Part shown: positions 45,879 to 53,825 of the stretch, in pieces
Position numbering within the stretch: the stretch's first letter is position 1
Layout of the letters: each line of letters begins with the position of its first letter
NCBI GenBank assembly: GCA_048393055.1
Contig: DBFJJS010000005.1
Coordinates: 26,206-90,205 of the forward strand
Direction: 5' to 3'
Source: Faeciplasma sp048393055
GTDB lineage: Bacteria; Bacillota; Clostridia; Oscillospirales; Ruminococcaceae
Length of the DNA stretch: 64,000 bases
Translations under genes and position numbers: made by a program
Notes under the pieces: generated by a model
Told to the model about the DNA's origin: nothing
What the model saw: the letters and a program-made list of their open reading frames with translations, nothing else
The model's database searches: none

Positions 45879-47834
45879 ATGGCAAGGGATTTAGAATCGC
45901 TTCAAAAGCAGTATAACAGCTCCGCCTCATCCGGGCGCGCAGGAGGACCCAGAGGTGGACCGGGCGGTCCAAGGGGCGTCAGAGGAACGGCAGGACTGAA
46001 GTCGATCAAAAACTCAAAAAAGACTATCGGAAGAATAATAGGATACCTGACAAAGCATAAGCTCAGGCTTATAATCGTGCTTTTCTGCATGCTGTTAAAC
46101 GCTGTCGCGTCGCTGTGCGGCTCGTATCTTCTCGCTCCGATAATAAACAAGCTCACGCTTGCGGTAACCGGATCCGAGCAGCCTATGAGCAGCATAGAAA
46201 GACTTGCCGACGATATCATAACAGGCTTTACCGGAAGTATAAACGTGGCGGTCAGAAGTGAGATGCTCAGCTATATAATTACCGTTATAATGATTTTCGC
46301 CCTGGTATACGGCGTAGGCATAATAACATCATACCTTCAGTCAAAGCTTATGCTTGTCATATCTCAGGACACGATAGAATCAATAAGAAACGACCTGTTT
46401 TCAAAGCTGCAAAAGCTTCCCATCAGGTACTATGACTCTAATCCGACAGGTGAAATCATGTCACGCTTTACAAACGATATCGACAACATAGACATGATGA
46501 TAAACAACTCGCTCACATCCATAATCTCGGGACTGGTAACGCTTATCGGAACGTTTGTATTTATGATAACCACCAACTGGATTTTGACGCTTGTGACCGT
46601 TGTATTCATACCGATATTTATATTCGGAGGCGGAGCGATTGCCAAGGTGTCCTCCAAATACTACAGCGGACAGCAAGCGGCTCTCGGCGCTATAAATGGA
46701 TATACCGAGGAAACCGTCACAGGACAAAAGGTTATAAAGGTATTTAACCACGAGGAAACCTGCGTTGAGGAGTTCAGGCTCTTAAATCAGGATATGCGCA
46801 ACAAGCAGTTCCGCGCACAGTTCTGGGGCTCTGTCATGGGTCCCATAATGGGAAACACCTCTCAGGTGGCTTACGGCGTTACCATAGGCGTGGGCGGAAT
46901 ACTCATGGTTTTGGGAAGGCTGTCCACAGGTGCGCTGACGGTATTTGCAAACTATTCAAAGCAGTTTTCAATGCCGATAAACAATATATCTCAGCAGATG
47001 TCTACGATATTTGCAGCACTCGCCGGAGCGGAGCGCGTATTTGAGGTAATGGACACCGCTCCTGAAGCGCCGGATGCGCCGAACGCCGTCGCAACAGAAA
47101 TAAAAGGAAACGTGGTTCTTAACAACGTTTCATTCGGATATCTTCCAGACAAGACAGTTCTCAAGCATATCAGCCTTTACGCAAAGCCCGGGCAGAAAAT
47201 AGCGTTCGTAGGATCTACAGGCGCAGGAAAAACTACAATCACTAACCTTCTGAACCGGTTCTACGATATAGACGAAGGTGAGATACTTATAGACGGAATA
47301 AACGTGAAGGACTACAAGCGCGACTTCCTGCGCGAGAACATCGCGATGGTATTGCAGGACACCCACCTGTTCACCGGAACCGTTAAGGATAACATACGAT
47401 ACGGCAGGCTTGACGCTACGGACGAAGAAATCGTCGCGGCGGCAAAAACGGCAAGCGCTCATTCATTTATTATGAGGCTTGAACACGGCTACGACACTGT
47501 TCTCGAAAGCGACGGCGCAAATCTTTCACAGGGTCAGCGTCAGCTCCTGAACATAGCAAGAGCAGCCCTTTCAAAAGCGCCTATACTGGTGCTTGACGAG
47601 GCCACGTCTTCTGTAGATACCCGCACCGAGCGCCACATAGAGCACGGCATGGACAGACTGATGAAAAACCGTACTACGTTCGTGATTGCGCACCGTCTGT
47701 CAACCGTAAGAAACGCGAACGCGATAATGGTTCTTGAACATGGGGAGATCATAGAACGCGGCGACCACGACGACCTCCTTGCCCAAAAGCACAGGTATTA
47801 TGAGCTTTATACAGGCGTAAGGGAGTTGGACTAA
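45879..47834 (+). CDS. ABC exporter, consensus-site subunit with Gly/Arg-rich N-terminus (second module)
   Basis: The partner half-exporter, 651 residues. A disordered cytoplasmic head rich in Gly, Arg and Pro (residues 16-42, GRAGGPRGGPGGPRG) precedes six membrane helices and an ATPase. The ATPase has Walker A GSTGAGKTT, signature LSQGQRQ and Walker B LVLDEATSS with the catalytic Glu. The non-canonical signature with a full Walker B matches the usual heterodimer logic. It begins six bases after the first subunit. Its last 82 bases are partly duplicated downstream. Confidence 0.93.
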   Translation: MARDLESLQKQYNSSASSGRAGGPRGGPGGPRGVRGTAGLKSIKNSKKTIGRIIGYLTKHKLRLIIVLFCMLLNAVASLCGSYLLAPIINKLTLAVTGSEQPMSSIERLADDIITGFTGSINVAVRSEMLSYIITVIMIFALVYGVGIITSYLQSKLMLVISQDTIESIRNDLFSKLQKLPIRYYDSNPTGEIMSRFTNDIDNIDMMINNSLTSIISGLVTLIGTFVFMITTNWILTLVTVVFIPIFIFGGGAIAKVSSKYYSGQQAALGAINGYTEETVTGQKVIKVFNHEETCVEEFRLLNQDMRNKQFRAQFWGSVMGPIMGNTSQVAYGVTIGVGGILMVLGRLSTGALTVFANYSKQFSMPINNISQQMSTIFAALAGAERVFEVMDTAPEAPDAPNAVATEIKGNVVLNNVSFGYLPDKTVLKHISLYAKPGQKIAFVGSTGAGKTTITNLLNRFYDIDEGEILIDGINVKDYKRDFLRENIAMVLQDTHLFTGTVKDNIRYGRLDATDEEIVAAAKTASAHSFIMRLEHGYDTVLESDGANLSQGQRQLLNIARAALSKAPILVLDEATSSVDTRTERHIEHGMDRLMKNRTTFVIAHRLSTVRNANAIMVLEHGEIIERGDHDDLLAQKHRYYELYTGVRELD

Positions 47835-47933
47835 GCCGCCTTCAGAACGCGGCGACCACGACGACCTCCTTGCCCAAAAGCACAGGTATTATGAGCTTTA
47901 TATCTTTATGCCGGCGTAATGAAGTTAGACTAA
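47753..47933 (+). repeat. Tandem partial duplication of the 3' end of the ABC gene
   Basis: Bases 47753-47811 recur without a mismatch at 47844-47902 (59 bases, offset 91). The following 23 bases recur with four changes after an eight-base insertion in the second copy. The second copy ends in its own stop at about 47933 and has no start, so it is a remnant. Confidence 0.9.
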
Positions 47934-47942
47934 AAAACGTGC

Positions 47943-47985
47943 AGCTATCCCGGATTCCTACTAAGGCTTGGGATAGCTGTTATGC
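47943..47985 (+). terminator. Hairpin after the second ABC module
   Basis: A perfect nine-base stem AGCTATCCC (47943-47951) with GGGATAGCT (47970-47978). Only a weak T-rich tail (GTTATGCTT) follows. Confidence 0.6.
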
Positions 47986-48054
47986 TTGTATGGGCAGCTT
48001 GTTGCTTCTAAACTTGAGCGCTCATTTTTAATAAAAATATAACCGCAATTTTTG

Positions 48055-48083
48055 TTGCAATATGTAACAAGACGTGTTATAAT
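48055..48083 (+). promoter_or_regulatory. Promoter of the structured leader / secreted protein
   Basis: TTGCAA (48055-48060), a 17-base spacer and perfect TATAAT (48078-48083), giving a leader of about 220 bases before the CDS at 48309. Confidence 0.75.
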
Positions 48084-48120
48084 TACGCTGTAATTATATT
48101 AACAACCTTATGGAAAGGAG

Positions 48121-48258
48121 CTTGACAATAATGACGGCTATAGGCATAATGTCAGCAAGCAAGCTTAGCCTGATTCGTTTTAATTGTCAAGCGCAAAATT
48201 GTACAAATTTTAAAGGTGTACTTTGTCTGTTTGAACTATAGGCATAGTGCGTCTTTTT
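48121..48258 (+). ncRNA. Possible structured leader with attenuator
   Basis: CTTGACAAT (48121-48129) is complementary to ATTGTCAAG (48183-48191). GACGGCTAT (48133-48141) can pair with ATAGTGCGTC (48244-48253), which is followed by TTTTT, and the two pairings conflict. An 11-base direct repeat CTATAGGCATA is at 48138 and 48236. I recognise no known riboswitch. The call rests on hand-made pairings. Confidence 0.35.
48131..48241 (+). CDS. Possible 36-residue leader peptide
   Basis: A short open frame begins with ATG 48131, ten bases after AAAGGAG, and ends TAG 48241. It would encode MTAIGIMSASKLSLIRFNCQ and then AQNCTNFKGVLCLFEL, with three cysteines. It lies inside the leader of the secreted protein and overlaps the structured elements, so it could be a regulatory leader peptide or a chance frame. 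No homologue is known to me. Confidence 0.35.
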   Translation: MTAIGIMSASKLSLIRFNCQAQNCTNFKGVLCLFEL

Positions 48259-48308
48259 GCTGTATCAATTTAAAAGCTATAAGTAGTTAAAGGAAAGGAC
48301 GAGAAAAG

Positions 48309-50024
48309 ATGAAAATTAAACGATTGTTAAGCGTGCTCCTGTGCGTAACACTTTGTGTCGGGCTGCTGCCTGCGGCGGTGTTTGCGGCAGATAACTACGG
48401 CTTCAGAATTTATGACAGCAAGAACAGTACTGCCGTCGAGGTTTCCAGCGACAATGCTGCAGATATTCTGGGGGATGGGACAATCTCTTATGACGCAGCT
48501 ACGAATACTCTTACGCTCAATAACTGTAATTTGACATCTCCGTACGCTTCGACCCCAGGCGCATTAGTTGACTCCGCAATTGATGTTTATACCAGCAAAC
48601 AAAGCTTGAAAATCGAATTGATAGGGGAAAATATGATTAGCGGCGACCGCTGCATTTTTGTCAGCGGGTCATTGGAAATCAACGGAAGCGGATCTCTTAA
48701 TGCAACCGGCAGGACATATGGTATATATGCTGGCGGTGATCTTACGATCGATAACGCTTCGGTTACTGCAAGTACAAGCACTACTACCAATCCTGCCATA
48801 TCTTCTGCTCGTGGAGCCATAACGATAAGAAATAGTAACAATGTAACCAGTACTTCGGAAAATAGCTTTGGACTTTTGTCAGACACAAGCATAACAATCG
48901 AAGGAAGTACCGTAACCGCTATTTCCACAAGCAGCATGGCTTATGCCGGAATGAGAGCATATGAGGGAGATATCTATATTACAAACTCAACTGTAACCGC
49001 AAATAGCGACGCCGATGCCGGAATCTCAACGAACGGCAATATCATTATTACTAACAGTACCGTTAATGCAACAACGGAATTTGACGATGACGAATATGGA
49101 ATCTATGCCATTGGCGGAAGCAAAATCACTATTTCCGGCGGAACCGTAACTGCAACGGCCGCAGGCAAATATTCAAATGCCATTTATTCTTGGTCGTCAA
49201 GCATTGATATCACCGATGGAGCTACGGTAATAGCAAAAGCTCCGAATGAAGGCAGTTATCCGGCGATATTTGGAAACGGAGGCATTTCTGTTACAGACAG
49301 TAATTTGACAGCGGAAGCAGGCGGCGACGTAGCTGTTTACTCACCATCTGATATCAATATAAAAAATAGCATTGTAAACGCATCCGCTCCGGACGGAGTG
49401 GACGGCATAATGGCAAATGGCACGTCCTCTGTTTCCGGTTCATGGATCAACACATCCGGCAACGATTATTATGGAAATAACATCGAAAACAGCGTAGTTA
49501 TTAAAAATAACGACGGCAGTGTCTACGGGAACGCCGTTATTTCAAAGGACACAGAGCTTCCGTCCGGAGTTAAGCTGACAATTCCGGAGGGTACAAGCCT
49601 CACAGTTACATCCGGTGCGGTTTTCAAAAACAACGGAACTATTGAGCTTATCGGAACATTTAACAATCAAGGCGGAACGGTAATCTGTGCCGACGGCAGC
49701 CATGCAGGCGGTTCGGGACTTCAATTTGATCAAAACAGCCACTGGAATTCTTGCGCTATCTGCGGAAGCAATATGACTGTTTCTCCCCACAACCTCGTAT
49801 TCGTCGTAGACGTATACGCAACCGACAGCTTCAACGGCTACGGTCACTATGAATGCACAGTCTGCGGCTATGAGTCCGGCAGGGTAACAACATACCCCGC
49901 ACAGACAGAACCCGATACCCCCTCCGACCCCGACGACACGGTAATAGTTGATGAGGAAGAAATCGAAATAGAAGACCCGATAGAGGGAGGCTTTGCTCAA
50001 ACCGAGCTGGTAGTGCTGAGGTAA
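48309..50024 (+). CDS. Secreted beta-helix-like repeat protein with CxxC pair and acidic tail
   Basis: An exported 571-residue protein. The signal peptide MKIKRLLSVLLCVTLCVGLLP ends at AVFA-AD. Residues 60-420 are imperfect repeats of about 20-25 residues with the pattern I-x-I-x-(N/G)-x-(T/S)-V-x-A (DLTIDNASVTAS, DIYITNSTVTAN), as in right-handed beta-helices of carbohydrate-binding or adhesin proteins. A C-terminal module has CAICGS and CTVCGYESG. The very end, EIEIEDPIEGG, resembles the end of the protein at 63870. AAAGGAAAGGA precedes the ATG. It has no sortase signal or membrane helix, so its retention is unexplained. Confidence 0.8.
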   Translation: MKIKRLLSVLLCVTLCVGLLPAAVFAADNYGFRIYDSKNSTAVEVSSDNAADILGDGTISYDAATNTLTLNNCNLTSPYASTPGALVDSAIDVYTSKQSLKIELIGENMISGDRCIFVSGSLEINGSGSLNATGRTYGIYAGGDLTIDNASVTASTSTTTNPAISSARGAITIRNSNNVTSTSENSFGLLSDTSITIEGSTVTAISTSSMAYAGMRAYEGDIYITNSTVTANSDADAGISTNGNIIITNSTVNATTEFDDDEYGIYAIGGSKITISGGTVTATAAGKYSNAIYSWSSSIDITDGATVIAKAPNEGSYPAIFGNGGISVTDSNLTAEAGGDVAVYSPSDINIKNSIVNASAPDGVDGIMANGTSSVSGSWINTSGNDYYGNNIENSVVIKNNDGSVYGNAVISKDTELPSGVKLTIPEGTSLTVTSGAVFKNNGTIELIGTFNNQGGTVICADGSHAGGSGLQFDQNSHWNSCAICGSNMTVSPHNLVFVVDVYATDSFNGYGHYECTVCGYESGRVTTYPAQTEPDTPSDPDDTVIVDEEEIEIEDPIEGGFAQTELVVLR

Positions 50025-50090
50025 CAGCTGTTTGTAAATCTTTTAGAGACACCAAAGCGGCAGCTTTAAAAATAATTTTAATAAATTGAT

Positions 50091-50122
50091 AAGTCCCCTT
50101 GCATAAATATGCAGTGGGACTT
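50091..50122 (+). terminator. Hairpin after the secreted repeat protein gene
   Basis: The arms AAGTCCC (50091-50097) and GGGACTT (50116-50122) enclose a second small stem GCATA/TATGC. The T-run is poor. Confidence 0.5.
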
Positions 50123-50150
50123 ATTCGTATACAATATTTTGAACAAAAAT

Positions 50151-50184
50151 AAGCCCTAAGCACTATATATGGTGCTTAGGGCTT
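50151..50184 (-). terminator. tRNA-Val terminator
   Basis: A 13-base stem AAGCCCTAAGCAC with its complement, followed on the minus strand by ATTTTTG. The inner AAGCACTATATATGGTGCTT recalls the tRNA-Pro terminator. Confidence 0.85.
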
Positions 50185-50186
50185 TC

Positions 50187-50262
50187 TGGTGAAGATAATA
50201 GGACTCGAACCTATGACCCCCTGCACGTCAAGCAGGTGCTCTACCAGCTGAGCTATACCTTC
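50187..50262 (-). tRNA. tRNA-Val (anticodon GAC)
   Basis: The acceptor GAAGGTA pairs with TATCTTC. The D arm TAGCTCAGCTGGTAGAGC and the T arm with GGTTCGAGTCC are standard. The anticodon loop TTGACGT between CCTGC and GCAGG gives GAC. CCA is encoded, ending at 50187. Confidence 0.95.
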
Positions 50263-50274
50263 ATAACAAATGAT

Positions 50275-50303
50275 ATTATATCAGGCACGCAACAAAATGT
50301 CAA
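50275..50303 (-). promoter_or_regulatory. tRNA-Val promoter
   Basis: On the minus strand perfect TTGACA, a 17-base spacer and perfect TATAAT (50280-50275), 12 bases before the tRNA. Confidence 0.88.
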
Positions 50304-50392
50304 GAGTAAGCATAGAAAACGAAGGAAAATCGCAACCTTGTTTAAGCGCACAACCCGGATTTTCCTCCAATTATACTATTTTGCCGCGAAAT

Positions 50393-50893
50393 TTAATCCT
50401 CGCAGCATCTTTCAATGCAAGCCTTTGCCTCCTGAGGTTCGATTCCAAGCGCAAAGCCAAGCTCACCGCAAAGCATGTCCTGAGCGATCCTCATAAATTT
50501 TAAATCTACCGCCGGCAGACTCTTTTTACCGTCGCCAAGCCTATGCTGTTTTTTCACCACATACTTTACTATACTCATCAGCTTTTTGCACTCATATGTA
50601 CGCACCAGGCTTCTGTAATACTGAGTAGCCTGCTTTGAGTCGCGTGGCACGTCAAGAACCGCGCTTATCTGCTCAGCCCCTGAAATGAGTGACTGTGCCT
50701 CCTCTTTGGTGATAGCGCTGCGCATAGGAATATTCGAATCGACAGGAGTGTATATCTTTCCGCTCCTATATATCGGGAGCAGCGTGTAATACTCCTTGTC
50801 CTTGTCAAGACCGACTATATCAGGATGCCCTACGCTCTCCACCCTGCAAACTCCCTCGCTGCCGTATACAACATATTCATTTACACAAAACAT
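50393..50893 (-). CDS. CarD-family transcription factor
   Basis: A 166-residue RNA polymerase-binding protein of the CarD/CdnL family. The N-terminal RID domain begins FCVNEYVVYGSEGVCRVESV and matches the one in Mfd. YYTLLPIYRSGKIYTPVD follows, then a helical C-terminal DNA-binding part (about 75-166). CarD proteins stabilise open complexes at promoters, especially of growth-related genes. It stands alone. AGGGTG precedes the ATG. Confidence 0.92.
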   Translation of the reverse strand: MFCVNEYVVYGSEGVCRVESVGHPDIVGLDKDKEYYTLLPIYRSGKIYTPVDSNIPMRSAITKEEAQSLISGAEQISAVLDVPRDSKQATQYYRSLVRTYECKKLMSIVKYVVKKQHRLGDGKKSLPAVDLKFMRIAQDMLCGELGFALGIEPQEAKACIERCCED

Positions 50894-51168
50894 TAGTTCA
50901 CCCTACCTTTTCATACGTAAAAGACAACCCCTTCCGAAGCGCAAGCCTCGGAAAAGACCGCTCAACACTAAATACGATGTGTTCGATCATTGTCTGATTT
51001 ATACGGTTCTCACCGCATAATATACGCTATCATAATATTATTATATCAAATGTGCTACAAAAATGTAAGTGAAAACTTCTCAAATAACGCAAAATTCTGT
51101 GTTTTGAACAATTACAATGTCCATTAATTTGTGTAATTTGACGGTTAATTTTTTATGATACGACTCTG
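50894..51168. other. Intergenic stretch between the CarD-like gene and thyA
   Basis: Divergent upstream DNA of about 275 bases. It contains an imperfect inverted repeat AATTACA ... TGTAATT (about 51110-51138) and AT-rich promoter-like DNA for the CarD gene. I see no gene and no recognisable RNA. Confidence 0.5.
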
Positions 51169-51197
51169 TTGCAAATGGAGTGCGGCGCTGATATAAT
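51169..51197 (+). promoter_or_regulatory. thyA-folA promoter
   Basis: TTGCAA (51169-51174), a 17-base spacer and perfect TATAAT (51192-51197). Confidence 0.78.
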
Positions 51198-51221
51198 TAA
51201 ATTTCAGAGGAAGTGATCAAA

Positions 51222-52124
51222 TTGTCAAAGTGGGATATAGAATACTGCCGGCTGCTGAAAGAAATTTTAGCCGGCGGAATAGAAGTCGAAAACAGAACTG
51301 GCATAAACTCAATAAAGCTGCCGTCATGGCACTTTTCGCTCGATCTTTCGCAGGAGTTCCCCATCCTTACGACAAAACAGGTGTTTATCCGTCAGGCAGT
51401 TTTAGAAATGTTGTGGATATATCAGGCGCAGTCGAACGACGTAAGGTGGCTTCAGGAGCGCAATGTACACATATGGGATGAATGGGAAATAGACGAAAAC
51501 GGCTTTTGGAACGCCTCCCAGATGCTTCCGAACGGCAACGGGGGCATGTGCAGGAAAATAATCCACAAGGAATTCGGCCGCGAATGGGCGCACACGATAG
51601 GTACGGCGTACGGATATATCGTAAAAAAATTCAGTCTTACACAGGAGCTCATATATAAGCTGAAAAACAACCCGGCAGACAGGCGCATGATAATGTCCCT
51701 GTGGCAAAACGATTACCTTGACACCGCTGTTCTGCCGTCATGCGTATGGAGCAGCGAATGGGACGTTACAAACGGCAGGCTCAACGCCTGGGTGCATCAA
51801 AGAAGCTGCGACGTTCCTTTGGGGCTTCCGTTTAACGTAACTCAATATGCAGTGCTCCTTTACATGCTCGCTCAGGTGACGAAGCTTAAGCCGGGAAGGC
51901 TTGACTGGTCGATAAAGGATGCTCACATATATGTCAACCAGCTTGACGGCATAAAAGAGCAGCTTGACAGGTTTGACAGTATGGGCGAGCTTTCCGCTCC
52001 GAAGCTTTGGCTCAATCCTGAAATCGACGATTTCTTCAGGTTTGACAGCTCCGCAGAATGCGGTGACGTCAAGCTGATAGATTACAAACATATGGGAAAG
52101 ATATCCTTTCCGATAGCACAGTAA
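51222..52124 (+). CDS. thyA: Thymidylate synthase (ThyA type, atypical active-site motif)
   Basis: ThyA methylates dUMP to dTMP using methylene-tetrahydrofolate. The core is present: QRSCDVPLGLPFNVTQYAVLLYMLAQVT and DAHIYVNQLDG, with the nucleophile Cys174 in LPSCVW. The usual Pro-Cys-His reads Ser-Cys-Val here, and the QF after it is EW. The protein is about 300 residues, longer than the 264 of E. coli. I choose TTG 51222 because AGAGGAAGTG ends six bases upstream; the frame also opens at GTG 51213. folA follows after 20 bases, recycling the dihydrofolate it makes. Confidence 0.9.
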   Translation: MSKWDIEYCRLLKEILAGGIEVENRTGINSIKLPSWHFSLDLSQEFPILTTKQVFIRQAVLEMLWIYQAQSNDVRWLQERNVHIWDEWEIDENGFWNASQMLPNGNGGMCRKIIHKEFGREWAHTIGTAYGYIVKKFSLTQELIYKLKNNPADRRMIMSLWQNDYLDTAVLPSCVWSSEWDVTNGRLNAWVHQRSCDVPLGLPFNVTQYAVLLYMLAQVTKLKPGRLDWSIKDAHIYVNQLDGIKEQLDRFDSMGELSAPKLWLNPEIDDFFRFDSSAECGDVKLIDYKHMGKISFPIAQ

Positions 52125-52144
52125 ACTGAGAAGGGACGTAAGAC

Positions 52145-52618
52145 ATGATAAAAATCATTGCTGCTGTTGGTAAAAATTACGAGCTGGGCAGGAACAACTC
52201 GCTCATGTGGGAGCTGCCGGGCGACATGAAATTTTTCAGAAGCACAACATCCGGCTCGACGGTAATAATGGGACGCCTGACATACGAATCTATAGGCAGA
52301 CCATTACCGAAAAGAAATAATGTTGTAATCTCAAGAAACCACGATCTTAAAATCGACGGCGTGACAGTGGCCGGCTCCATAGAGCAGGCATTAAGCATGT
52401 GCAGCTATGACGGGTTTGTAATAGGCGGAGCAAAGATATACAAAGCGGCACTGCCGTATGCCGATAAGATAATCCTTACCGAAATAGACCGAGACTACCC
52501 GGGAGCGGACGTGTTCTTCCCCGAATTCGACAAAATCCTTTATTCACGCGAGGTGCTTGGCTGCGGCTGCGACAAAGGCATCAGCTACACTCATGTGTGC
52601 TACACTAAAATTAAATGA
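52145..52618 (+). CDS. folA: Dihydrofolate reductase
   Basis: It reduces dihydrofolate to tetrahydrofolate with NADPH. IIAAVGKNYELGRNNSLMWELPGDMKFFR (residues 3-31) includes the Trp and the catalytic acid region. VIMGRLTYESIGRPLPKRNNVVISR and GFVIGGAKIYKAALPYADKIILTEI are typical. The length of 157 residues is normal. It is in an operon with thyA. Confidence 0.96.
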   Translation: MIKIIAAVGKNYELGRNNSLMWELPGDMKFFRSTTSGSTVIMGRLTYESIGRPLPKRNNVVISRNHDLKIDGVTVAGSIEQALSMCSYDGFVIGGAKIYKAALPYADKIILTEIDRDYPGADVFFPEFDKILYSREVLGCGCDKGISYTHVCYTKIK

Positions 52619-52766
52619 GTATTGCTGCGCCGGGTTTTCGATTAAAATATCCTGCCAGCCATCAAATGTTTCAATATAACTATTACTACCGTAAATATAT
52701 ATACTTATTTTGGGTATTAATAGTATTAAAGAAAATCAATTAAATTGAGAAAGGCTGTTATTAAAT

Positions 52767-53756
52767 ATGAAAATCCTCTTTTATGACGCCAAACCATATG
52801 ACAAAGACTCCTTTGAGGCAATGCGAGACAGATTTGACGACATCCAAATAGACTATCTCGCCTCAGATATCAATACCCATACCGCGCGCCTTGCCGCCGA
52901 CTATGATTGTGTTTGCCTGTTTGTCGCCTCAGACGCACGCCGTGAGGTTTTAAAAATACTTTCGGACTGCGGAATAAAATTAATACTCATGCGCTGCGCG
53001 GGAATAAATAACGTAGATATAAACGCTGCACGTGAGCTTGGCATAATGGTAATGCGAGTACCCGGCTACTCGCCTCCGGCAATAGCAGAACACGCTATAG
53101 CTCTGGCATTTGCCGTAAACCGCAAAATACACAAGGCTTACATCAGAGTGCGTGAAAACAATTTCAGTCTCACAGGCCTTACGGGCATAAATTTTTATGG
53201 CAAGACCGCAGGCATAGTAGGCACCGGTAAAATTGGCAGCGCAATGGCTAACATATGCCATGGCATAGGAATGAACGTAGTGGCATATGACAAATACCCA
53301 AACTCCTCGCTAAGCTTTGTAAAATACATCCCGCTTGACGAGCTTCTTAGCTGCAGCGACCTGATATCTCTTCACTGTCCTTTAACAGAAGAAACGTATC
53401 ACATGATAGACACAAACGCCATAGAAAAGCTCAAGCCAGGCGTAATACTTGTAAATACGTCAAGGGGTGCGCTTATAAGTACGGAAGAGCTTATTCGCGG
53501 AATACGCGCTCACAAGCTCGGCGGAGTTGGTCTGGACGTATACGAGGAAGAACAACCCTATGTCTTTGAAAACAGGGAGGACGATATACTTGAAAGCTCG
53601 GTCACGGCAAGGCTTTTGTCATTTCCAAACGTCATCGTTACCTCTCACCAGGGTTTCCTGACAAAAGAAGCGCTCGAGGCAATAAGCCTGAGCACCCTTG
53701 AAAACGCCGCCGACTATTTCAGCGGCTGCCCCAAAAAAGAAAACACTGTATGTTAA
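52767..53756 (+). CDS. D-lactate dehydrogenase (2-hydroxyacid dehydrogenase family)
   Basis: It reduces pyruvate to D-lactate with NADH, a common fermentation end step. The 329-residue protein has the NAD motif GIVGTGKIGSAMA, Arg in VNTSRGALI, Glu in GLDVYEEEQP and His in SHQGFLTKEAL. The start YDAKPYDKDSFE is typical of LdhA. Other 2-hydroxyacid substrates are possible. GAGAAAGG precedes the ATG. It is convergent with glnA and shares a terminator. Confidence 0.92.
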   Translation: MKILFYDAKPYDKDSFEAMRDRFDDIQIDYLASDINTHTARLAADYDCVCLFVASDARREVLKILSDCGIKLILMRCAGINNVDINAARELGIMVMRVPGYSPPAIAEHAIALAFAVNRKIHKAYIRVRENNFSLTGLTGINFYGKTAGIVGTGKIGSAMANICHGIGMNVVAYDKYPNSSLSFVKYIPLDELLSCSDLISLHCPLTEETYHMIDTNAIEKLKPGVILVNTSRGALISTEELIRGIRAHKLGGVGLDVYEEEQPYVFENREDDILESSVTARLLSFPNVIVTSHQGFLTKEALEAISLSTLENAADYFSGCPKKENTVC

Positions 53757-53787
53757 AATCAGCCCAAGGATAAACCTTGGGCTGATT
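53757..53787. terminator. Bidirectional terminator between ldh and glnA
   Basis: A 13-base perfect stem AATCAGCCCAAGG with its complement and a five-base loop; TTTTAACA follows on the minus strand. A second palindrome AGCACATATG-TAAG-CATATGTGCT (53804-53827) overlaps the glnA stop. Confidence 0.88.
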
Positions 53788-53825
53788 AACGTTACCTGTA
53801 TGAAGCACATATGTAAGCATATGTG

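Noticed and set aside
48052..48070. A TTGTTGC ... GTAACAA palindrome resembling a Rex site over the -35 at 48055
   Set aside because: The central spacing is not that of the Rex consensus and one arm position mismatches, so I do not claim it.
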